Below are positions 8,596 to 15,824 of a stretch of 19,550 nt of DNA, one piece after another (position 1 is the stretch's first letter; each line of letters opens with the position of its first letter). Both the position numbers and the translations under genes were made by a program. The notes under the pieces were generated by a model. The model saw only the letters and a list, made by a program, of their open reading frames with translations, was not told where the DNA came from and did no database searches. The stretch comes from Pseudomonadota bacterium (lineage in GTDB: Bacteria; Myxococcota_A; Polyangia; Haliangiales; Haliangiaceae): the NCBI GenBank assembly GCA_023428295.1, contig JAEYYV010000100.1:1-19550 (forward strand), written 5' to 3'.

Positions 8596-9221
8596 GTGGG
8601 CTGATCCTTTTGCTCGCGGTGGCCGGCGAGCTGCGGGCCGAGGATCTCGCGCATGCGAGCGCGCGCCTTGTGAAGCTGGGACTTGCAGGTGCCGACGCGA
8701 CACTCGAGGATCGCGGCGCACTCCTCGTGCGAGAGGCCCTCGACGTCGTGGAGCACGAGGATCGCGCGGTAGCCGGCGGGCAACAGCGCGAGCGCGCCTT
8801 CGATGCGCGCGGCGAGCCCCGGATCGCGCTCGGTCACCGGCGGCGCGGGCAGCTCGGTGAGATGGTCGTCGCTGACCTCGTGCCGGCGGCCGCGCTTCGC
8901 GAGGTGCGAGAGCGCCGCGTTCACCGTGAGTCGATAGATCCACGTGGAGAGCTGGCTGTCACCACGGAAGCTGCCGAGCCCGCGGAACACGCGAACGAAC
9001 ACTTCCTGCGCCACCTCTTCGGCGTCGCTCGCACCGACGATCCGGTGCGCCATGCCGAACACGCGTCGCTTGAACTGGTGATAGAGCATCTCCATCGCGC
9101 GCGCTTCCCCGCGCCGGCACGCGGCGATCAACTGGGCATCGTCAGCGAGCTGTGCGGCCACGCGAGGGCGAGGGTCGGCGAGCGTTTGGACAGGAACGAC
9201 GGTATCGACTAGTTCACTCAC
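8592..9221 (-). CDS. ECF-family RNA polymerase sigma factor
   Basis: A 209-aa group 4 (extracytoplasmic function) sigma factor. Region 2 lies at about residues 45-110: LYHQFKRRVFGMAHRIVG, then DAEEVAQEVFVRVFRGL and GSFRGDSQLSTWIYRLTVNAAL, the parts that bind core polymerase and the -10 element. Region 4 is at ~142-193: LALLPAGYRAILVLHDVEGLS, then the helix-turn-helix ECAAILECRVGTCKSQLHKARAR. There is no N-terminal region 1. The frame is open to 9422, but the upstream translation is Pro/Ser-rich. GTG at 9221 is preceded by GGGGAG (9225-9230), though with only 3 bases of spacing, so this start is preferred. It is followed in overlap by its zf-HC2 anti-sigma, the usual arrangement for an anti-sigma-controlled, often autoregulated, stress sigma factor. 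Confidence 0.92.
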   Translation of the reverse strand: MSELVDTVVPVQTLADPRPRVAAQLADDAQLIAACRRGEARAMEMLYHQFKRRVFGMAHRIVGASDAEEVAQEVFVRVFRGLGSFRGDSQLSTWIYRLTVNAALSHLAKRGRRHEVSDDHLTELPAPPVTERDPGLAARIEGALALLPAGYRAILVLHDVEGLSHEECAAILECRVGTCKSQLHKARARMREILGPQLAGHREQKDQPT

Positions 9222-9246
9222 GAGCTCCCCGCTGATCCGCCGGGAG

Positions 9247-9290
9247 TCGGACGTTGGCGGATCGGACGTAGGACCGGCCGCCTCGTCCGA
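9247..9290. repeat. TCGGACG repeats upstream of the sigma gene
   Basis: TCGGACGT occurs at 9247-9254 and again at 9262-9269, 15 bases start to start. TCGTCCGA at 9283-9290 is a related copy on the other strand (TCGGACGA). They lie about 25-70 bases upstream of the sigma start codon. They may be operator half-sites or promoter elements; function is not shown. Confidence 0.55.
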
Positions 9291-9356
9291 GCGTTGCCCG
9301 GCAAGGTGGTTTGGGTGGCCGATCGTTGGGGGCACGCTGTCGGGCACTCTAGCGAG

Positions 9357-9384
9357 GAAAACGCTTGATGTCGCAAGCGCTTTC
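9357..9384. promoter_or_regulatory. Imperfect dyad, candidate operator
   Basis: The arms GAAAACGCTTG (9357-9367) and CAAGCGCTTTC (9374-9384) are inverted with one mismatch over 11 positions, around a 6-base spacer. The dyad is centrally placed between two divergent genes and there is no following T-run on either strand, so a protein-binding site is more likely than a terminator. Confidence 0.5.
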
Positions 9385-9390
9385 GCCGCG

Positions 9391-9403
9391 GACCTGGCAG
9401 GTC
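9391..9403. promoter_or_regulatory. 13-base palindrome GACCTG-G-CAGGTC
   Basis: Perfect 6-base arms around a single G, 7 bases after the longer dyad and about 40 bases before the PfkB start. A possible second operator or a chance palindrome. Confidence 0.35.
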
Positions 9404-9443
9404 GTGGCAGCGTCTGTCCCAAAGATTTGTGTATGATGGACCC

Positions 9444-10340
9444 GTGAATGCACCCCTCGTGGTTGGCCTCGGCCGTATCGGCGTGGCGATCTCGGGGCTA
9501 GCTCCAACGGTTCCATCGGGGGATGCGGCGACGGTCGAGCTGGCAGCCCTGAGTACGACTCCCGCCCCTGGCATCGCGGTCGCCTTGCGGGCAGCGCTCC
9601 GGCTCGGCTGCCGGGCTCGGGCGGTCGGAACACATGGTGCCGACCTGCTCGGTCAGCTCGCGCGAACGGCGCTCCGCGAGGCGGGCATCGATATCGAGCT
9701 GGTTCGCGCCGTGGGCTCGAGCGCGTGCGACCTGGTCACGGTCGCCACGGATGGCACCGCGCGGGCTCATTACAAAGGTGAGCGCGGCGAGCCGATCACG
9801 ATGGACTCGCGCGCGGCGCTCGATGGTGCGGCGGCGCTGCTGATCGATGGCAGCGAGCCCAAGGATCAGCTCGTCGCAGCGGAGATCGCGCGAAACAACA
9901 AGCTGCCCGTGATCTTCGACGTGAGCGAGCTGCGCGAAGGCACGTCGGATCTCATCAGCGCGTGCGACATCCTGATCGCATCGGAGCGTGAGGCCTCCGA
10001 GCTCGCACCGCGCGGCGAGCTGACCGACGCGCTCGAGGAGCTGCTCCAGCTCGGCCCGCGCGCGGTCGTGATCACGCTCGGCGCCGACGGTGCGATCGGT
10101 CGCCACGGAGAGCGTCTCGTTCGCTGTCCCGCCTTCCCCACCGATCCGCTCGACACCTACGGCGCGGGCTCCGTGTTTCACGGCGCGTTCGCGGCGGCGC
10201 TGCTCAGCGAGCTGCCGTTCCATCGCTGCATGGAGCGCGCTGCGGCGGCGGCATCGCTGTCGATCCGCGAGCTCGGCGCGTGGTCCGGCATGCCGAGTCG
10301 CGACGAGGTGCTCGCGCTGACCAAAGCGCGCCGCGCCTAA
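9444..10340 (+). CDS. PfkB-family carbohydrate/nucleoside kinase homologue
   Basis: A 298-aa protein with the ribokinase/PfkB fold pattern: VGTHGADLLGQLARTALREAGIDIELV near the N-terminus, a central VIFDVSELREG, DILIASEREASELA, VVITLGADGAIGR, and the C-terminal anion-hole signature D237-T-Y-G-A-G-S243-VFHGAFAAAL. Members phosphorylate sugars, nucleosides or related small molecules with ATP. The canonical signature ends GAGD and that Asp is the catalytic base; here the codon is TCC (Ser). The N-terminal GG-N sugar-binding motif is also not evident. It may be inactive, or act on another substrate. The start chosen is GTG 9444, with GGA 7 bases upstream; GTG 9429 is possible. It converges with rnc. 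The substrate cannot be named. Confidence 0.85.
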   Translation: MNAPLVVGLGRIGVAISGLAPTVPSGDAATVELAALSTTPAPGIAVALRAALRLGCRARAVGTHGADLLGQLARTALREAGIDIELVRAVGSSACDLVTVATDGTARAHYKGERGEPITMDSRAALDGAAALLIDGSEPKDQLVAAEIARNNKLPVIFDVSELREGTSDLISACDILIASEREASELAPRGELTDALEELLQLGPRAVVITLGADGAIGRHGERLVRCPAFPTDPLDTYGAGSVFHGAFAAALLSELPFHRCMERAAAAASLSIRELGAWSGMPSRDEVLALTKARRA

Positions 10341-10351
10341 CCCAAGGATCA

Positions 10352-10376
10352 CTTCGTTCGGGTCCCCGGCTCGAAG
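10352..10376. terminator. Weak stem-loop between convergent pfkB-like gene and rnc
   Basis: CTTCG (10352-10356) pairs with CGAAG (10372-10376), with a nested CGG/CCG pairing inside. It lies between the two convergent stop codons (10340 and 10396). There is no T-run on either strand, so a terminator role is only suggested by position. Confidence 0.25.
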
Positions 10377-10395
10377 ACTCGCCACCCCAACCTCG

Positions 10396-11109
10396 TTACT
10401 TCGGCGGCCGGATCCCGACGTCGCTGCCCTCGAGCTTGAAGTGCGCGGTGGCGGCGGCCATCTGCTCTGCCTCCTTCTTGGTCTTGCCGATCGCACGCGC
10501 CCACTCCTCGTCGTTGATGGTCACGACGACCACGAAGCGCTTGTCGTGATCGGGGCCGAGCTCGTCGATGACCTTGTACACGGGCGTGGTCTTGAGCCGC
10601 GCTTGCGAGGTCTCCTGCAGCCGTGTCTTGAAGTCGTAGAAGCCCTTGAACTCGACGTTCTCGATGCGCTGCGAGAGCAAGCGGCCGACCATGTCCCACG
10701 CGGCCGGGAATCCGCCGTCGAGGTAGACCGACGCGACGATCGCCTCGAACGCATCTGCGAGGATCGAGGGCTTGGTGCGGCCCCCGCTCTTCTCCTCGCC
10801 TTTTCCGAGGAGAAGCCAGCGGCCGATCCCGAGCTGCGCGGCGACCTCCGAGAGGCCCGCTTCGCTGACGACCTGCGCGCGCGTGACGGACAGCTCGCCC
10901 TCGCGCAGCTGCGGGAAGCGCGTCATCAGGCGATGACCGACGACGAGATCGAGCACCGCGTCCCCGAGGAACTCGAGCCGCTCGTTGTCCTCGAGGCGCT
11001 CGCCAGGAAGCTCGTTGCAATAGCTCGCGTGGCGCAGCGCCTGCTCGAGCAGCGCGCGGTTCGCGAACGTGTATCCAAGGACGGTCTCTAGCTCGCCGAA
11101 GTCGGCCAC
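10396..11109 (-). CDS. rnc: Ribonuclease III
   Basis: A 237-aa double-strand-specific endoribonuclease acting in rRNA precursor and mRNA processing. The RNase III signature NERLEFLGDAVLDLVVG starts at residue 42, with acidic residues E46 and D50. The second metal-binding pair is D119 and E122 in ILADAFEAIVASVYLDGG. These match the four catalytic carboxylates of the family (E41, D45, D114, E117 in E. coli). A double-stranded RNA-binding domain follows at about 158-233 (DFKTRLQE, TPVYKV, FVVVVTINDEEWARAIGKTKKEAEQMAA). Length is normal. It starts with GTG at 11109, with GAAGG about 12 bases upstream. Its start faces the divergent kinase gene 22 bases away. The usual era or lep neighbours are absent on the visible sides. 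Confidence 0.97.
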   Translation of the reverse strand: MADFGELETVLGYTFANRALLEQALRHASYCNELPGERLEDNERLEFLGDAVLDLVVGHRLMTRFPQLREGELSVTRAQVVSEAGLSEVAAQLGIGRWLLLGKGEEKSGGRTKPSILADAFEAIVASVYLDGGFPAAWDMVGRLLSQRIENVEFKGFYDFKTRLQETSQARLKTTPVYKVIDELGPDHDKRFVVVVTINDEEWARAIGKTKKEAEQMAAATAHFKLEGSDVGIRPPK

Positions 11110-11131
11110 GAGCCATGGTACCTTCGGATCA

Positions 11132-14100
11132 GTGGAAGCGCTGCGCGAGCGTTTCGGGAAGTATCACGTCCTCGAGAAGCTCGCGCAGGGCGGTATGGCC
11201 GAGGTGTACAAGGTCAAGACCGTCGGCATCGCGGGTTTCGAGAAGGTGCAAGCGCTGAAGCGCATCCTCCCCGCGAGCGCACGCGAGGGGCGCTTCATCC
11301 GCAGCTTCATCGACGAGGCGCGGATCGCGGTCGAGCTCACGCATCGCAACATCGTCCAGGTCTTCGACTTCGGCAAAGCAGACGGGGAGCTGTTCCTCGC
11401 GATGGAGCTGATCGAGGGCAAGGACCTGCGCAGCGCGATGGGCCAGGCGACGGCGAAGGAGATCGCGGTCCCCGTGCCGCTGGCCGCGTACATCTTGAGC
11501 GAGGTCGCGGCGGGGCTCGACTACGCGCATCGCAAGACGGACATCTACGGCGGCTCGATGAACATCGTGCACTGCGACGTGTCGCCGTCGAACGTGATGC
11601 TGTCGGCGGACGGCTACGTGAAGATCCTCGATTTCGGGATCGCGCGCGCGACGTTTGCCTCCGCGCTCGAGCGTCGACGTCTGCGCGGAAAGCCGCGCTA
11701 CATGGCGCCGGAGCAAACGTACGGCGAGCCGCCGACCGCCGCGGCCGACGTGTTCGCGCTCGGCATCATCGCGTGGGAGCTGCTCACGGGACTGCCGCTG
11801 TTCCGCGGTCCGAACCTCAAGTCGATCCTCGAGGCCGTTCGCACGACGACACCCCCGCGCGTCGACAAGATGAACCCGGCGGTGCCCGAAGAGATCGCAG
11901 ATGCGATCGCGGTGGCGCTGTCGCGCGCTCCAAGCGATCGCGGATCCGTCGCGGACGTGATGCAGGCGTGCGCACGTACGGCGATGCTCGGCGGATCGCG
12001 AAAGCTGTGCGAGTGGCTCGCGGAGCTCGAGGCCACGCCCGCGCGGCAGGCGCCGTCGTGGTCGCCCGACACGAGCGGGAACACGTCGATGAGCGTGCCC
12101 AAGCACACGCCATCGCTGCCGACGCGGCCGTCCGCGCGCTCGATCACGCAGTCGCTCGCGAATGTTCCGGTGCCGCGTAGCGACCTCGGTCATGGCACGC
12201 CCGGGTTCGCGGAGATGGACGACGTTCCGGTCACGGCCACCGTGTCGCGCCCGTCGTTCGCGAGTCGCGAGCAGTTCGGCGATCGCGATCCCACAGCGAG
12301 CACGAGCGCTGGGTGGGCGCACGAGGCCACGACGACGGGAGTTCCCAAGCTCGCCGAAGCCGTCCCCGATGCGAGCTTCGCGAACCGCGAATCGACGGTG
12401 CCGGCCGAGCCGGTGATCCGGCAGTCGTATCAAACCCTGAGCTTCACCCAAGGCGTCGCCCCGAGCGCGCTGCGCTTCGACGACGAGGTCACGCATCAAG
12501 GGATCGCGATGCCCGTCGAGGAGACGAGCTACGATCATCTCTCGCTCGAACACGAAGCAGCCGCGCCGCTCGACATGCTCGGCGAGGAGCCGATCGACGA
12601 CGACCTCGCGGAGCTCCAAGTCAGTGCGGTGCCGGAGCGACGGCGGACGGTGATCGTCGCGGGTGTGTTAGCAGGCGCCGAGCCCGACGTGCTGCGTCCG
12701 ATCGCGCGCATGCTCGGCGAGCTCGCCTATCAGCGCGGCGGTGTCGTCATCGAGCACGACGACGCGCAGATGCTGATCGCGTTCGGGCTCGAGGTCGCCG
12801 GCGAGGACGATGTCGCGATCGCGATGGCGTGGGCCCTCGACGCGACCGCGATGGTGCGCGATGTGCGCGACAGCGTCGGTCGAGTGACGCTCGGCATCGG
12901 CGCGCGCACCGGCGTGGCGACCGGCACGGGGGATGGCGGCACGCGGTTGCCCGCCGACGCCGTCGAGGATGCCCGCTCGCTCGCGCGCGACGCCACCGCG
13001 CCGCTGTTCGCAGGATCGGGCGGCCGCCTCACTAGCTCGCTGTACGAGCTGCGCGAGGTCTCGGCGCCGCGTCGCGCGGGTCGGCGTGGGCGCGTGCTCG
13101 AGCTCGTCGGGCCGCGCGACGCCGATGCACGCGGACGCGATCGCGAACAGCTCGCACAGCGCGGCGCGTTCGTCGGGCGCGCATCCCAGCTCGCCGAGCT
13201 CGAGGCGTGGTACCAGCGCGCGATCGCCGCGGATCGACGCTTGGTCGTGTGCATCAACGGAGCGGCGGGCACGGGGAAGAGCCGCCTCGTCGCCGAGATG
13301 ATCGCGCGGCGCACGGCCGTAGCCGCCGATCAGCGAATCATCGCGATCGCCGCGAGCCCCGCGCATCGACTCTCGCCGTTCTCGCTGGTGATCGATCTGT
13401 ATCAATCGGCGCTCGGCCTGCCCCCCGCGCGCGGCCGCAACGCGCGGCAGCTGCTCGTGCAGCGCGTGCATCACGTGCTCGCGGGCAAGCTCTCGGCGGA
13501 GCGCGCGCGCGCCGTCGCGCTCGATCTCGATCGTGCGATGGAGCTGCGCGATGGCGTCAGCATCGGCGCGCCGGAGATCGCCGATCTCCGGCCACGCATC
13601 GCGGCGGGTCTCGCGGCGTTCCGTACGGTGCTCGCCGATCGCGAGAAGCCGCTCATCTCGGTGATCGAGGACATCCACCTCGCCGACAGTGCGAGCCTCG
13701 AGGTCCTGCGCCACATGCTCGCGGTGTCCGCGATGGGCCCCGAGCTGCTCGTGCTGACGACGCGCCCCGAGGGCTCGCCACCCCCCGCGGCCGATCTCGT
13801 GCTCACCGTCGGCGACTTGGTCGGCAGCGAGCTGCGCGCGCTGATCGCGGACCGGCTCGGCCCCGCCGCCACACCGATGAACATCGCCGCAGTGCTCGCG
13901 CGCGGCGGTGGCAATCCGCTGTTCGTCGAGGAGCTCGCGCAAGCGGTGCGCGAAGCGGGCGACGACGTCCCCGCATCGGCGCGCGATGTCGTGGCCGCGC
14001 GCATCGATCGCTTGAGCGCTCGCGCGAAGGCCGCGCTGCGCTACGCGTCGGTGCTCGGCGGCCACGTGCCCGTGCGCATCCTCGACGAGCTCGTCGAGAG

Positions 14101-15781
14101 CTCCCCGAGCGCGGCCGGCATGGGCGGCGACTCTCTCGGCGATGGCGTCGCGCCCGAGGTCGACGAGCTCGTGGCCGCGGGCTTCCTCGCGCGCAGCGCC
14201 ATCGACGGCACGCTCGAGTTCTCGCGCGGTCTCGTGCGCGAGGTCGTCTACGACTCGCTGTCCGCGCGCGCGCAGCGCGAGAGCCACGCGCGCATCGGCC
14301 GCTTGCTCGCGTCGCGCTTCTTCGCGGGCCGCGAGGAGCCACCCGCCGAGATCGCCGAGCACCTCGAGCGCGGCGGCGAGATCGCAGGTGCCGCTGCCTT
14401 CTGGCTCCGCGCGGGACGCCTCGCCCTCACCGCCTCCGACGGGCCCAACGCGATCGCTTGCTTCACGCGCACGCTGAACCTCGAGCGCGAGCTCGGCCCC
14501 ACACCGCCCACGCCCACCTCGCGCACGCGCCGCCGCGACGCACTCGCCGGCCGCGAAGAAGCGAACCGCCTCGTCGGCGATCTCACGACCGACGCCGCCG
14601 ATCTCGACGAGCTGCAGCGGCTCTGCGAGGGCGACCCCGCTCGGCTGTCCGACGTCGCGCTCCGCCGCGCACAACGCATGCTGCGCTACGGCGACTACTC
14701 CAACGCGATGATCGCCACCGTCGTCGCGGAGGATCACGGCACCGCCGCGCTCGACGATCGCCTCCGCGGCGAGGCGCTGCGTATCCGCGCCGAGATCCTC
14801 GAGCGCCTCGGTCGCTTCGACGACGCGCTCGCCATCGTCTCGCTCGCGCGCGAGCTCTTCCACCGCATCGGCGCCACGCACGACGAGATGGCCGCGATGA
14901 TCGGCCGCGGTCGCATTCACCTCATGCGCGCGCACTACGAGCAAGCGCGCGACGCCTATCGCCCGGTCATGGCCCTCATCGACAGGACGGGCGACCCGTG
15001 GCTCGAGCGCATCGTCACGAACCACGTCGCTGTCATCGAGATGTGCCTCGGCAACTTCGCGGTCGCGATGGCCTCCGCGCAACGCTCTCTCGAGCTGTGC
15101 CGCCGCTACGGCGATCGCTCGCGCGAGGGCGACGCGCTGTCGGTCGCCGGCATCATCCTCCTCGAGGTCGGCCTCTACGACCAAGCCGCCACCATCTTCA
15201 CCGAGGCGCTCGATATCCTCTCGCGCACCAACTCGCGCTGGTCGCGCACCGACTGCTTGATCTACGCGGGCGCGTGCGACATCCGCCGCGGCAACGCCGA
15301 CGGCCTCGTCCTCCTCGCCGAGGCGCTCGCCGAGGCTCGCCGCCTGGGTGCGCGATACCTCGAAGCCAACGCCCTCGTCGCGCGCTCGGGCGCTCTCCTC
15401 CGCCGCGGCGCTCTCACCTCCGCGATCGAGGACGCCGCCGAGGGCACCGCCGTCGCGCGCTCGGCCACGCTCGTCGGCTACGAGATCCAGGGCCTCGCGC
15501 GCCACGCGCTCGCCCTCGTACGCGCGAACCGTACCGTCGACGCGGTCATCCTCGTCGACCGGGCGCTCGGCCTCTTCGAAGAGCAGAAGTTCCTCGAGGG
15601 CTCGGAAGAGGAGGTCCTCCTCGCCTGCGCCGAGGTCCTCGCCGGCGCGAGCGATCCGCGCGCCCACGCCATCCGCGCGCGCGCCCGCGCCACCGCCCAG
15701 CGCAAGCTCGACGCGCTGCTCGATCCCGTCTGGCGCGCCGCGTACCGCGCCATCCCCGAGATCGCCGCGCTTCTCGACTAG
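11132..15781 (+). CDS. Multidomain Ser/Thr protein kinase: kinase, cyclase-like, P-loop ATPase, TPR
   Basis: A 1549-aa protein counted from GTG 11132; the frame is open to 11069 but would then overlap rnc. Kinase domain, residues ~8-290: Gly-loop LAQGGMAEVYK (G20-G21), catalytic K43, catalytic loop H147-C-D149-V-S-P-S-N154, D167-F-G and GKPRYMAPEQ. The HRD Arg is Cys and the usual loop Lys is Ser. A Ser/Thr/Pro-rich linker (~310-500) follows. Residues ~503-660 resemble a class III adenylate/guanylate cyclase domain (RRRTVIVAGVLAG, DDAQMLIAFG, GIGARTGVATG) without the metal-binding Asp. An ATPase module begins at FVGRASQLAELE (F680), with Walker A GAAGTGKS at 710-717 and Walker B ISVIEDIHLAD near 842-852. 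The C-terminal third (~1080-1540) consists of TPR-like helical repeats. This arrangement is typical of large signalling kinases of Myxococcota. No transmembrane helix is evident. Confidence 0.93.
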   Translation: MEALRERFGKYHVLEKLAQGGMAEVYKVKTVGIAGFEKVQALKRILPASAREGRFIRSFIDEARIAVELTHRNIVQVFDFGKADGELFLAMELIEGKDLRSAMGQATAKEIAVPVPLAAYILSEVAAGLDYAHRKTDIYGGSMNIVHCDVSPSNVMLSADGYVKILDFGIARATFASALERRRLRGKPRYMAPEQTYGEPPTAAADVFALGIIAWELLTGLPLFRGPNLKSILEAVRTTTPPRVDKMNPAVPEEIADAIAVALSRAPSDRGSVADVMQACARTAMLGGSRKLCEWLAELEATPARQAPSWSPDTSGNTSMSVPKHTPSLPTRPSARSITQSLANVPVPRSDLGHGTPGFAEMDDVPVTATVSRPSFASREQFGDRDPTASTSAGWAHEATTTGVPKLAEAVPDASFANRESTVPAEPVIRQSYQTLSFTQGVAPSALRFDDEVTHQGIAMPVEETSYDHLSLEHEAAAPLDMLGEEPIDDDLAELQVSAVPERRRTVIVAGVLAGAEPDVLRPIARMLGELAYQRGGVVIEHDDAQMLIAFGLEVAGEDDVAIAMAWALDATAMVRDVRDSVGRVTLGIGARTGVATGTGDGGTRLPADAVEDARSLARDATAPLFAGSGGRLTSSLYELREVSAPRRAGRRGRVLELVGPRDADARGRDREQLAQRGAFVGRASQLAELEAWYQRAIAADRRLVVCINGAAGTGKSRLVAEMIARRTAVAADQRIIAIAASPAHRLSPFSLVIDLYQSALGLPPARGRNARQLLVQRVHHVLAGKLSAERARAVALDLDRAMELRDGVSIGAPEIADLRPRIAAGLAAFRTVLADREKPLISVIEDIHLADSASLEVLRHMLAVSAMGPELLVLTTRPEGSPPPAADLVLTVGDLVGSELRALIADRLGPAATPMNIAAVLARGGGNPLFVEELAQAVREAGDDVPASARDVVAARIDRLSARAKAALRYASVLGGHVPVRILDELVESSPSAAGMGGDSLGDGVAPEVDELVAAGFLARSAIDGTLEFSRGLVREVVYDSLSARAQRESHARIGRLLASRFFAGREEPPAEIAEHLERGGEIAGAAAFWLRAGRLALTASDGPNAIACFTRTLNLERELGPTPPTPTSRTRRRDALAGREEANRLVGDLTTDAADLDELQRLCEGDPARLSDVALRRAQRMLRYGDYSNAMIATVVAEDHGTAALDDRLRGEALRIRAEILERLGRFDDALAIVSLARELFHRIGATHDEMAAMIGRGRIHLMRAHYEQARDAYRPVMALIDRTGDPWLERIVTNHVAVIEMCLGNFAVAMASAQRSLELCRRYGDRSREGDALSVAGIILLEVGLYDQAATIFTEALDILSRTNSRWSRTDCLIYAGACDIRRGNADGLVLLAEALAEARRLGARYLEANALVARSGALLRRGALTSAIEDAAEGTAVARSATLVGYEIQGLARHALALVRANRTVDAVILVDRALGLFEEQKFLEGSEEEVLLACAEVLAGASDPRAHAIRARARATAQRKLDALLDPVWRAAYRAIPEIAALLD

Positions 15782-15824
15782 AAATCGCGCAACCGCAGCC
15801 GCGTGCCCCCGAGAGGCCCGCGTC

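Larger units (their letters stand above)
9222..9443. promoter_or_regulatory. Divergent intergenic region, sigma factor / PfkB gene
   Basis: This 222-base stretch must hold the 5' signals of both the sigma operon (minus) and the PfkB gene (plus). It contains two direct copies of TCGGACGT, an inverted related copy, a long imperfect dyad at 9357-9384 and a short palindrome at 9391-9403. A TATGAT hexamer at 9432-9437 resembles a -10 element, but I see no good -35 at 16-18 bases. No convincing small ORF or RNA gene is visible. Confidence 0.6.

Noticed and set aside
9222..9422. N-terminal extension of the sigma factor to 9422
   Set aside because: The frame is open, but its translation is Pro/Ser/Arg-rich and unlike any sigma region. 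A ribosome binding site precedes GTG 9221 and the stretch carries repeats and dyads typical of regulatory DNA.
10349..11116. Alternative-frame minus ORF starting at ATG 11116 over rnc
   Set aside because: It has a better start codon than rnc but an Arg-rich translation. The rnc frame contains all RNase III motifs.
14390..15781. Apparent codon-usage shift towards C-ending codons in the TPR part of the kinase
   Set aside because: A hand count of Ala codons gave GCG:GCC of 14:4 in part of the kinase lobe and 9:9 in part of the TPR region. The samples are too small, and helical repeats bias composition, so transfer or fusion is not supported.
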